64,000 bases of DNA from Ziziphus jujuba. Its lineage: Eukaryota > Streptophyta > Magnoliopsida > Rosales > Rhamnaceae. The notes under the pieces were generated by a model. It was not told the origin of the DNA, made no database searches, and saw only the letters and a program-made list of their open reading frames with translations. Each line of letters opens with the position of its first letter. The stretch's first letter is position 1. The DNA is taken from the NCBI RefSeq assembly GCF_031755915.1, contig NC_083390.1:12865001-12929000 (forward strand). Direction: 5' to 3'. Both the position numbers and the translations under genes were made by a program. Shown piece by piece: positions 10,610-21,955 of the stretch.

Positions 10610-12381
10610 CTTGATTCCCTACTGAATTAGGTTGCCCCACCATGATGAATAATGGGTGCAACTTTCTTAACAGTGTGAGAAGCTTTGAAGGAAAAAATAA
10701 AAAAAATAAATAAGTTGATGTGAATTGCCATAATGGATATTTCTTTTTGTGATTGAAAGGGAAAACCAAATGGGTCTTTCTTTCTTTTTGAAAAATTTCT
10801 TTTCTTTTCCTTTTATTTATTTGTTTATTTTTTTTATTTTTCCCTTCAATTTTCTTTTCCTGATGAGGATGTGGGTGTGATTGGCAGATTCTTTTTGTTC
10901 TTTGTAGGGGAGGAGGAATCAAAGAATCTAACCTTAGATTTTAGGACCCAGGCCATGACCCCTTCATTTTTTATTTTTTATTTTTATTTTTTTGGGTTTC
11001 CCATAAACAAAGTGCTCTAGAAAAAAAAAAATTTTTTTATTGAATTAAATAACCTCCCAATCGTATTAAAATGAAGATTGAAATACACATTCCTATGTAA
11101 TCAGATCAGCCTATCCAAATATTTTTACTTTTCTAGAAATTGAAACTAAAAAAAGGGTCATGTATATGTAGGATGATCCAAATAAAGTGGAATCTTCAGG
11201 CCCTGAATTTTATATGCCAACTTTGCTTGTCATATGGCCAATTTTACTTGGCTTGACATGTATTACTGATGACACAAGATGTACCATCAATCAGTGAATC
11301 CTATCTCCACAGCCGTCTGATCAACTAAATATTTCATCTCAAATCTGATCTACACGCATGAAAAGGATATACATGAAATAACAGCCTTCTCCCAGAGGAA
11401 AAGAAAAGAAAGAGAATCTACGTTCTTGCACATTTTTGTGAATGGAAAATTCTCTGCTCTTTATTCCTCTGTTTTATTTAACAAAGACCACACTTACTGG
11501 TATAAAATTCAGTAAAATGACTGCATATAAGCAAAAGGCTAATATTGGACCAACATCCCTTGATAATAGTGATAATAAAGCAATACAGGAAACCAAAATA
11601 GGATCAGCATCTCATGGTGGTTTCAGATACAAAGTAACCCAATAACCATTGAGCCTTTCTCCTACACATACACACAAACACAGACACAAAATGAAATTAC
11701 AAAAAGGTCCAATTTATTTATAGTTTTGTGCACCTTTTTTTTAATATTATTTTTATTATTTTTATTATTTATTATTTATTCTATTTAATTTTTGCAGTAG
11801 GAAAGCAATGAACAGCACTCAATCTGCATAAAAGTTTCATAAAGAAATATATTCCAAAGGGTGAGTGTTAGCTTTAATCCTGTAATCCATATCCAGGCTG
11901 AAACTGAAGGGAAAAAGAAATTTTCTCACAACGAAAAAAGAAAAGAAAAGAAAAGAAAAAAAGAAGGCCAACAATGGCCAACAGCAAATCGTAAAAGTCT
12001 ATTATATCTGATCAATCTACGGATTTTCTTGGGTTTCGGTCAAGAGTTTTTGATCACTGGAATCAAAATCCAATGATTGATTTTCCAAAGCATTTGCCAT
12101 ACCAAGTGCCACACATTCAGTTTTTTGGTCTGGTGCACATAAAAATTGTCTTGAGATTCAAAGATAACAAGATTTACATACCAAATCAATATTTTAAACA
12201 GGCAATCAACAAGAAAAAGATCCATTAATCTTGATGAGGAAAAGTAGAATATAAAGCAATGGTGGCAATGAAGTTGTTAGAAGTATCAAAAGACACATTC
12301 TAGCCTATTGGTTGATCACCACAGTTCAATTTACTGTTTGTTGTATGCAAGACACAGAGCAAGGAAAAAGTTTGGCTTATC

Positions 12382-12383
<2 letters not shown>

Positions 12384-12421
<38 letters not shown>
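12384..12421. repeat. (AT)19 microsatellite
   Basis: Uninterrupted AT dinucleotide run of 38 bases. The word TGGCTTATCAGAT occurs immediately before it and again 30 bases after it, so the run is framed by a short direct repeat. Confidence 0.95.
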
Positions 12422-12425
<4 letters not shown>

Positions 12426-15400
12426 TTATATTTAGGTAAATCTGGCTTATCAGATTGTGATCATCATAATTCCCTCAGCTTTAGACTCTAACTGAAAGAT
12501 TATGATCGTGGACCCCACAAATGGTGGGCCAGTTTTACAGCAAGAGGGGGCAGGTTCTTCCTGACTAAGCATCTGTTTCTTCTGTCTAGAACTAATAATA
12601 TATTTAGTGGCAACCTCATTAGTTCACATTCAAAGAAAGGAATATAATTATTGACAAATTCTCAAGGTTTGTGGCCCGAATGTTTGAAAAACAAGAAAAG
12701 AAAGAAGAGTTATTGAAGTACCTTTCTCTTTAACCAGCTGCTGTACTTGAAGCTCCTTTTCTTGCTTTAATATATTCCATAACAGGTAAAGGAGATTCTG
12801 GGATGATGCCAAACGGCCCCTCGTATTTTTAGGTCAGTAGAAGAAGGTCCGGTGAATCAAAAGTCATATAACCAAAGGTGCCTCATCAATTATTATTCTT
12901 CAACGGGACCCATTAGTGGAGATCACAAATATAAAAGCATGGAAAGAAGATGAGAAGAATATGGCCTCAGGAATCAGGAAAAGAGAAACAAAAGGAACTT
13001 GTCATTGTCCAACAAAGAATTACCAAAATTTATTTTTACAATTTATGTCCAGCACAGTCACTGAAAATGACGCTAGCATTATGTCATTTGGTAATTTCTG
13101 CATTATCCGAGTCACTGCTTAAGGAGAACTTCATAAGAAAGAAACGAATAACCATGAAGCATTTTCATATGATGACACTACTTGTACATTTCTGGCATAT
13201 CAATGTTAAAACTCTTTGTCAGTGCATGCTATGCAGAAAAATAAATAAAAATAAGAAAAAAACCACCGCCAAAACAGAAAGACATACAAGACAACACATC
13301 TGAATCACGGTAGCACAGTTTAAACTTCAGGATGTGGGTCTGACTATGCATATTGAGTTTATTTTCGATAATCCAGCATATCAATATTAAACACTGGCAG
13401 TAATTTGCAGAAAACAGAAAAAATCCAACCCCCAAAACAAGAAGACATACAGCTTTACCAAAGCTTAAGTTATCATATCATGTTAATTAAGTTATCATTT
13501 ATCTCCAAAGCTTAAGCATATAGGAAGTGGATCCAACTATGCATATCAAACTTATTTTCAGCAAGGTTTATGTCCATATACCCAAGCATTTTTTAAGAGT
13601 TTGCTTATTATCTTCTTTATTTGTTTGATTTTCTTCTTCTTCTTCCTCTTACACATATTAAATGAAGTGTTTGCCTTCTTGTTTGCCATCGTGTTGAACA
13701 TTCCTTTTTACTGGAACAGATTTGTTGAAGACGCCCTTGAATGGGGAAACAAAAATATGAAGAGATACTATTAAAAAGAGCAGGTTTAGTGCTAATGACA
13801 AGCAGACAGAATTCTTCAAGTACAATTAACATATTTGATCCATATCAATGAATTAATTAAAAAAAAAAAAAAGTGAGCTGATATCAATTATCTAAAGTTT
13901 CAAAGGAAACATTTGGCGAATCATCTCTTTTTTGGAGTATGGACAATCAAATTCCAGCCTTAACATAAATGGCCCACCATCCATGGAAATATGATAATCA
14001 TCTAGCGTATTGAGCATACAAAAAGTGTGTCAAATTGGATAATCAAAATAAAATCCTTCCAAGAAAAAAACCTCATATATGCAGTAGCTTAAAAACCAGC
14101 ATTTACCAACTTGTCATCTATCTGCTAATATAACTTTTTGGTAACGTTTCCATGGTACAATTCTTAGCTGAAAATGGAATTTTTTTCTGTTCATCTTAAA
14201 TCTTAGCATGTATGAAGCTATATACGTAGAGACATATAAAACTAAATACATACATACATATATTATATACCTGAGTGTATATACAGGCACACAGAAATAG
14301 AGAGAGACACACACATAAAGGACTAATGCAGCGCGCACAAGTTACATCTGTGATAGAAACAATCACTTCTTCAGTAGTAAAGTTCATGTCACGTTAGCCT
14401 AATTAAATGATGTCCATTATCTCGAATCTGTACAAGGCGCAGCATCTTTGTCACGACCCCACAGCTTGACTGGGGGACAAAACAGAATAATGAATAAATA
14501 TTCCCTCAAATAATTTAGGCTAGACTAAGTTACTTCTCATAAAAAGGGTACAGCCAATGGTTAGGATACTTCCTGTTGGTTGACAAGACTGGAAGTGTGA
14601 AACCAAGACATAGCATGGTTCAACTACATGGAGAGAGGAATCTGTGGGGAAATCATATGGCAATTTTCAGGTGAGCTAGACCAATAAATTCCAAAAATGC
14701 CCACAAATAGATATATATAACTTACTGTTTGATTTGAATTTTGATTTTATATACGCTAATTAAGAGATTGATTTTAAAAATAAAAAAAGTAAATGGAATT
14801 GGAAGTTGATAAAAAAAAAAATTCCCATAAGTTCACGACAAGAAGAACAGTAATATGGCTATTTTATCGTTGTTATGTCTCCTTTTGTTGTTATTATGTC
14901 TCAAACAAGTTATTAATCAATTGCTGGGTATGAAAGAATTAATAAATAAGAGACCCCAACAATTTTCTCATTAAAGATTGTTTAACTGAAGTTACAACGT
15001 TTGAGTAAGGTCTACTGTAATTGAGAATGAGTTTTCTTACAAATATATATATATATATATATATATATTTCAACCATCCGTATCTAGAAAATTCTGAATC
15101 CTAAGACTAAACTGCTCTTTTCGATTACAAGACAGAAGCAAGGATTATAATGAATTAGAAACTAAGAACTGTTTGCATTTTGAATAATTTCTACAAAGTA
15201 AAAGGAGGTAAGCGTGACAACCTTATAAAAAATTATCACACAAAACAGATTACGTGACCCACTGACTTATCAAAACCAAGGTCTCACAAGCCAAGTCGTC
15301 CATATTTCTTCACTCTTATTTCTATTGGTTCATCTTTGTTGGTCAGGAGGATATCTCCAGTACCATGGGAGTATCAAGCGCATAAATAGTGCCAATGGCA

Positions 15401-16219
15401 CCTAATTGTTGTCAACTAGTGGGGTCCATAGGAAATCCATGCCTAGTGAATTCCGGAACCTACGAAAGAGGACAAAGGTGCACAAAGGAGCAATCTTAGT
15501 AAAGATACAGGCAATAGGTTTACTGAAACAGAGCTGTCACTAGCCCTCGTTATGTGCTAAGTCCAAGAGGACGCCTTGGATTATAGAACAGTCAGAATGT
15601 TGAGAACATATGTTTCATGGGAGGGACTTAAATGAACTTCTTGCCATTTTCAGGGTAGTAGGATAGTTTAAAATCACCTAAAAGAGGAATTTAAAATTCA
15701 AATATCAAGCAAATCAATAGCACTAGTTTAATATTAGAGGAAGAATTAAGAACTAGTAACGTATATACCACGTTGATTGGAAGCACAATACAAGGACACG
15801 ATATGGCCAAGTTCATGGTTTTTCATGACTAGAATTAGACATGTATCTATAATTTTGGCACTAGGAGGGGATTGTATTTTATGCAATTTGTTATGTACCA
15901 GATATCATATGCTATTTCTTTAGGGTCTTTGGCTTCTTTAGCCCCAAAATTTCTGCAGCCTCCCAAAATCTAATTTTTGCTTGAAACAGAAGAAAAGATC
16001 TGCATAAAGAGCTCTGATTGTGCAATTTACTATTTCCAAATATTAGATTTGATATAAAATGGATTAAGAAATGCCATTTCCATCATCATACGTACATCGA
16101 TCAAGTTGAACACTCGTGCAAATTTTCTTTCACAAGCTCGATTTCAGAATCTGTGGGAGGTTAGAAAAGCCAAGATGTCCATGACCAATGCTTCCAAAAC
16201 AGCATCATCATCGTCATAT

Positions 16220-16241
16220 TTTTGTTGTTGTTGTTGTTGTT

Positions 16242-16305
<64 letters not shown>
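16220..16305. repeat. (TTG)n, T42 and G21 compound homopolymer
   Basis: A (TTG)n run is followed by 42 consecutive T (16243-16284) and then 21 consecutive G (16285-16305). The G21 tract can form G-quadruplex structures. Confidence 0.95.
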
Positions 16306-16308
<3 letters not shown>

Positions 16309-16645
16309 TCATTTATATTATTATTCTTGTTGTTGGTTTTTTTTTGGGAAAATTTTAATTATACCTTTTAATTTTTCCCTAATAGCATTTCAATCATATG
16401 CTTTTGAAAAATTATTTTTAACATTTTATCTTTAGTTTAAAAATCTTATAACTCTATTTTAGCAAATATTATTTAATTATAAAATATTGATTTTTTAACA
16501 TCTCATATATGAGATTGCTTTAATAGATTAGAAAAAGGTAAAGTTATGATGAAATTTCAAAACCATGGCAAAAAAATGTAGTGAGGGTCAACCACATGAT
16601 ATCTAAATGGAATTTTCCTTTTATTGTAAAGAATAAAATAACATA

Positions 16646-16729
16646 ATCCATATTTGATTGTAGGAATTGAGAATGGAATGAAATTTAATCCATATTTGAT
16701 TGTAAGAATTGAGAATGGAATGAAATTGA
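16646..16729. repeat. 42-bp tandem duplication
   Basis: Two adjacent 42-bp copies beginning ATCCATATTTGATTGTA, differing at about two positions. The surrounding ATTGAGAATGGAATG words suggest an eroded MITE, but no ends could be set. Confidence 0.85.
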
Positions 16730-16949
16730 ATGTTGAATAGAATGTATGGAAAGGAATTAAGTTGAATAACATTGGGAATAGAATTGCTTCGATTGTTTGT
16801 TTGATCATTGGAATCAATACAAAAAATATACAACAAAATCAATTTATTTTGACAAAAATAAATTTAACATCATATTTATTTATATAAATCTAAATTAATT
16901 AGAGTATTAGATTACTTTTTTTGACCACTTTCTCCAATTACCCCTACCA

Positions 16950-18288
16950 AATTCGGGTGATTTGGTTTGGTTGCACCTAACAAAGGAGAGGTTTTCGGAA
17001 CAACGAAAGTCAAAATTTATGCCTCGAGGGGATGGACTTTTTTTCAAATCATGGAGAGAATCAATGAAAATGTCTACAAACTTGACTTACTAGGTGATGT
17101 GATTGCTACTTTTAATGTTGCTAACTTATCTCTATTTGCTACAGGTGATGATTTTGATTTGAGGACAAATCATTTTCAAGAGGAGGGGAATGATGAGAAT
17201 CTGCCTGTATTCATGCAATCAAATACCCATTGGGATGCTGATCCTATGCAATTGAAGACGGGGCCAATTACTAGAGCACAAGCTAAGAGATTTAAGGACA
17301 ATTTGGTTATTTTCATTCAAGGTATTATTAAATCTCAAGAAGGCATAATGATACCCGAAAATTCAAAGACCATATTGTGCATCCAAGTTATTAAGGCAGA
17401 AATGGACCCAGCAAGCCGTTTTGGTGCATCTATGGACTCTACACAATAAGGGGCTAGTTTGTTAGTTTAAGAACATGATTGAGATCACCAAGAGGCCATG
17501 GAATCATGTTAAGGTACAAGCAAGAACATCCAAATTCATCATTTACGCACAAGCCTTCAATATGGCCGAAATTCACCATTTTGGCATTAGGAGAGACCTT
17601 CCTTGCATTCCAAGTAAGCTTTGTTTAGCCCAATCATTGGCAACGTATGGAACCAATTCTAATTTTATTTGGCATCCTACATGGCATATTGGAGCTAATT
17701 TTGAGCATAAACTAGCTAGTGATTAGACAAAAACAACTTGTTTGGTCAACTAGTTTCCTAATTTGAAAATTGACTTTTTATTTTAGGAAATAGTTTTTTC
17801 TTTTGGTTTTTATTTAATTATTTGTTTGGCCAAATTAATTTATGAAGGTTGATAGTTTATTAAGGAATTAATTAATATAAATTAGTTTAGGAAACTTGAA
17901 AAAATTCGGCACTTTCCTAATCCTTTTCTATGTTAGCCCAATTTACCTTTAATCTTTAGTTGATTTAGGATTTTTGTTTTATAACTTTAGCCTATTTAAG
18001 GGCTTATTTTTCAATAGAACGTCAACTTAGATTATTATTCAAAAATTTTTTATGAGAAGAATTCTCTTTGTTCTATTTAAGTGCTTTTTTTCAATGGAAT
18101 AGAGTTTTCGTGTTTTAGTTTGACTTATCAATAGAACATCCATCATCTATTGTGGCATCTTCATCATATATCAAGGTTTCTAATCACAAGTTGATTAGGG
18201 GTCAAGGTAACCATTAGAATATGAACTTAATTTCAATTTAGGGTATTATAATATGAATTTAGGAGCAACTCGACCTAGATTCATATCA
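16950..18288 (+). mobile_element. Truncated G1-family Ty3/gypsy element (3' end with LTR)
   Basis: Plus-strand remnant. 16967-17449 is an open frame that starts in the C-terminal part of gypsy integrase (ERINENVYKLDL at about 17053) and continues as ATFNVANLS. It runs through the polypurine tract (AGAGGAGGGGAA, ending at 17190) into the LTR. The LTR is 17191-18288, beginning TGATGAGAATCTG and ending TCATATCA. Everything upstream (gag to most of integrase, 5' LTR) is missing. The right end abuts a copia relic exactly at 18289. No target duplication can be read because the left side is truncated. Confidence 0.88.
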
Positions 18289-20369
18289 TCAGAAGTCTAG
18301 ATTAAGAAGTATTTCATCCTTCACTAACTTTTCTATTCTGTGTCTAAAACTATGTTCTATATGCTTATGCCGCAATATCAAGAAATTATCATTAATTCTT
18401 GGGCAGTTGGAAGCAATAATAGAATTTACAGAAGAATTGAGACTATTACTAAATAAATTAAGTTGATATAAATTATTACATAAAGTTCCAAAACCAACAA
18501 GTTTACCATCCTTATACAGCTCAACTCTATTATTATCAAAGAAAAACCTGTAACCCTGACTCTCCAAAAGAGAAACAGATAACAAATTTCTTTGTTTGAA
18601 GGTATATAAAAATTTTCTTGTAACTCTAAAACATATTATGTGGTAAGATTCAACTTCAGCATTCCTATAATATCCAACTTCACTCTTGAGTTATCTTTGA
18701 TGTAAACATGTTGCTTAAGATTGATTGGCCCCCTTTGACTTATCATCTCCACAATGAATTAGTAATATGAATTATAGCTCTAGTATCTAAGCACCAAGTA
18801 TTTATAGGTACATCAATAATATTGGTCTCAGTCATCAAGAGATTACCTTTCTTCTCTTGCTTTCCTTTTAGTTTTCAATAGTCTGCCTTCTTGTGTCTAA
18901 TCTTATTATAGTAGTTGCACTTTCTATTGAAGTACTTTCTTTTTTCCTAAGGGAGAAACACTATCCTTTATGTCCTTTAGACTTTACACAAGAAAATTTC
19001 ATCTTATTAGGATTAAAACTTTGTCCCTTCTTCTAGAAAAACTTCTTAGACTTGTCCCTTTGATGTGATACCATCGCAATGGACCTTTACTTGTTTAACT
19101 TGATACCATCTTCTTCCTTGACAAGAAAGGCAGTTAACTCCTCCAAGTTGCATCCTTCCTTCTTGGTATTGAAACTTAACCTAATACTCTCAAATAAGTC
19201 AGGAACTTCTTTCCAATATCAACCTTAAGGTATTTAAGCTTGTGATAATAAGAATAAAGTAACATAATATGCTTCCTCCTTTAACTCCATCATACTTGGT
19301 ATTGTTCAGAAGATCTAAGTAACGACACTTCTCATTCATATCAAACTTAATAAGTTTCTTGCCTATCTTCTCAAGAAGCTTCTTCGCAGTTTCCTTCTTT
19401 GGAAGACTTACATATATAGATTCATCCATATAGCTCTTCATCATCATCATACAATAATCAAGAATACTCCCAATCCTTATACAGCTTCTTAACTGTGGCA
19501 TTACTTTCGTCTGTTGGCATCTTTGGTGGATTCTCAAAGCCATATCCAACTTCATAAAAGTTAGATTCATAAATAGAGTTTTCTTCCACTTTTGGTAATT
19601 TATCCCATCCAACTTTATCATAGTAGTCATTGGTAGAACATTTGGGGTACTACTAGCTGAGAAAATAACAAACACAACAAAGCATTTAATACATAAAACA
19701 ATGCAATTACTATTTTTTATCCCCTTAACATAAAGTGAAGAATATAAATATTGTTAGGGTTTTTGTAGCACTAAAGATAGGTCACGAGACAAAGACAGTC
19801 AATCAAATCACCACAATCTGATGCATTGAACCAAGTTATTGATAGGATAAGTCAGAGCCTATGATTCATGGTATTTAATCAACTTCCACTGCCATTTTAA
19901 GTATCCTACAAAGTAACTAAAACCACTAATAGGGTAAACTAATCATCCATATAAACCCTAATTGACAAGCGAGAGGGAAATTATATATTGGCAATTTCAT
20001 GAAATAGGTAAATACCAAAAAATCCTATCCACTATGCCAATATCATATCGACATCCATGAACTGGATAAAATTAGATCTTACAACAGATAAGAGCCTAAA
20101 ACTCCATTTATTATGTAAACACATATTACATTGATATGCATAATGTCGACAAAATAGGTTACATGATAGATGAGTACCTAAAATCCTACACTACTATATC
20201 AACTAAGCACAAAGCCTTTTTAGGGAAAGTTAAAGGCATTTAATTTTGAACATAAGTATTTTAAACCAAAATTTTGGAATGAATTTTGTTAATAAATCAA
20301 TAAAAATAAGAAGTAAAATAAATAAATAAGGAAATAATAATTAATAAAGAATTAAATTCTTTTTATAAA

Positions 20370-20605
20370 TGGGTTGCTGATGTCAGTATGATGACATCAA
20401 TATGCTGATGTCACCATCCTATTTTTTAAATAATAAAAAAGATCCGTAGACATTATCATGTTGACATTAGCAACCGACATGCTGATGTCAGCCTAAGCCC
20501 CTTGCGACATATCGTTTGACATCGTGCTAATGTCAGTAGAACACATCATGTTGACATCAGCACCACTGACACATTGTCTGAGATCATGCTGACATCACCA
20601 TTGCC
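20370..20605. repeat. Clustered TGATGTCA/TGACATCA motif array
   Basis: At least eight copies of the degenerate word CATGYTGAYRTCA, on one strand or the other, occur in about 235 bp. The copies are irregularly spaced, not a simple tandem repeat. TGATGTCA and its reverse complement TGACATCA resemble bZIP sites, but function is unknown. Confidence 0.6.
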
Positions 20606-21027
20606 AAATGACATGTCATTTGGGTCATCTTCCAAACCTAGCCAGGTTTGCTGGACGATCCGATTCCACAAAGATATGTTACTCGAACTGGTTTTGACCT
20701 AACTGAAAAATAGCCTTTCCCGTTGCTATTTCCAGCCATTCCAGTAGTGGTCCAATTGTCTTGTGATGGGTAAGTGGACCTCGGTCCAATTTTGATCAAT
20801 TTCAATCCAAAACCAAAGAATAATTAACTTGTATACCACGAGTAATTTTTCATGGGTTTCATAGTTTTTTTTTTATTTGTTTTAGACAAAAAATAAAGGC
20901 TTAAAATTATTCCATTCTAATAAAAAAAAAGAAAAAAAAAAGAATACCTAGGTCATGGCTTCATCAGAAATAAATTTTTACAAAAAAACCCAAAATGAAT
21001 TTATCATATGACAGCGGCACAATATAT

Positions 21028-21035
21028 AATAATAC

Positions 21036-21080
<45 letters not shown>
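21028..21080. repeat. (AT)n microsatellite, interrupted
   Basis: AT-dinucleotide run of about 45 bases with two C interruptions. Confidence 0.9.
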
Positions 21081-21082
<2 letters not shown>

Positions 21083-21228
21083 CTAGCATAACAATTCAAA
21101 ATCTCCATACATACCAAAATTCAGAGAAGGAAAAATGAAATAAAAATATTTATATGGATCATACATCAATGGCATATATATTATAACAATACAATAAAAC
21201 ACAGATGAAGAAATTTAATCATGTGTGT

Positions 21229-21241
21229 GGCTCTGATACCA
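21229..21241 (-). other. Copia primer-binding site (initiator Met tRNA)
   Basis: The minus strand reads TGGTATCAGAGCC, the standard complement to the 3' end of plant initiator methionine tRNA. It sits two bases inside the LTR end at 21244, which fixes element orientation. Confidence 0.9.
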
Positions 21242-21243
21242 AT

Positions 21244-21780
21244 TGTTGCGGTAGATATAAACATAGATCTTATACACATAGTAAATTCCATTAAATTCAA
21301 CAAATAAATTAATTTCAGAATTACTAACCTCCAAAAATAGCTATTGATAAACTTGATCTACAATCTGTAAAATAGGAAACATAATAGCAGTCCCTAAATG
21401 GACACGTTGCTATCTAACCCGATCTCAATTGATGACACAAAATCCTAAAGTAAAAATACAATGTGTATTTTCTCTTGCTTGCCCTATCAATAAAGCCCCA
21501 GCTTTTTAAAAACTACAGTCATGTGTAACTTACATGACTTATTCATTATTTTTAACTCACACCAAAATAAAAATTTAATAATAAATATAATAATAATAAA
21601 ATATAAATAAGACAAATGGGCATTTAAAATTATAGCTGGTCCTCTAATCTAATGGGCCAACTGGAGTATCACAGAAAGTGCATGTCAAGGGCATTACTAT
21701 ATGAGTCAGTAAATAAGCTAGTCCTATTAATGACACTAATGAACCCTGTAAGTGAGTTATTGATTATGTCAAGTTCATAC
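21244..21780 (-). mobile_element. Copia 5' LTR (far end approximate)
   Basis: The inner end TGTTGCGGTAG at 21244 abuts the primer-binding site. The outer end is not certain; sequence of LTR type continues to about 21780, before a (TA)n run. No second copy of this LTR is in the window, so the boundary cannot be confirmed. Confidence 0.55.
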
Positions 21781-21811
21781 AATATATATATATATATATA
21801 TATACAAAGAA

Positions 21812-21952
21812 TTTACGGTACGGATGATCTGCATGCGAATCAAGGGAATTAATGATGCTTTTTGAAGAAACTGTTGTCCATTCTCATATGTGTGTAAGAG
21901 AATTGAAGACAATTTTTTTACTAATCGTCGTCAAACCGTCTGCACCGTAGTA
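21812..21952. mobile_element. Foldback MITE, family M1
   Basis: Imperfect inverted ends (TACGGTACGGATGATCTGC against the complement of the segment ending CGTCTGCACCGTAGTA). The internal words AAGGGAATT and TTTTTGAAGAAACT match the better-preserved copy at 47588-47705 in the opposite orientation. It lies beside a (TA)n run. Target duplication not clear. Confidence 0.65.
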
Positions 21953-21955
21953 TAG

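Larger units (their letters stand above)
10923..16640. other. Gene-free intergenic DNA with microsatellites
   Basis: I see no supported gene on either strand. The right side of the MYB-CC gene promoter must lie at the left end. Contents include an A/T-rich tract at 11733-11790, a perfect (AT)19 run at 12384-12421, a (TA)n run near 15044-15068, and the T42-G21 double homopolymer near 16243-16305. Base composition is less extreme than in the transposon region to the right. I found no tRNA, rRNA or recognisable microRNA precursor. Confidence 0.55.
18289..21241 (-). mobile_element. Degraded Ty1/copia internal region (gag and pre-integrase remnants)
   Basis: Reading leftward from the primer-binding site, a minus-strand frame at 19675-19199 resembles copia gag (LDGINYQKWK, then SYMDESIYV and DMNEKCRYLD). 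A second at 18585-18289 is the gag-pre-integrase segment (NNLYQLNL, RIEKLVKDEILLNLDF) with its zinc-binding pattern damaged. The rest of pol is absent: the sequence stops where the G1 LTR ends at 18288. The leader between the gag start and the primer site is unusually long (about 1.5 kb) and includes the TGATGTCA-rich tract at 20370-20605. Confidence 0.8.

Noticed and set aside
10563..10922. 119-codon minus-strand frame rich in Lys/Arg
   Set aside because: Low-complexity reading of T/C-rich leader DNA that crosses the leader intron donor; only the short ATG at 10643 is of possible interest.
12440..12520. Possible microRNA hairpin (ATGATCATCATAAT ... ATTATGATCGTGG)
   Set aside because: Pairing is short and imperfect, and the sequence matches no conserved plant microRNA that I know.
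16106..16435. 109-codon frame with poly-Cys, poly-Phe and poly-Gly
   Set aside because: Purely a translation of the TTG, T42 and G21 repeats.
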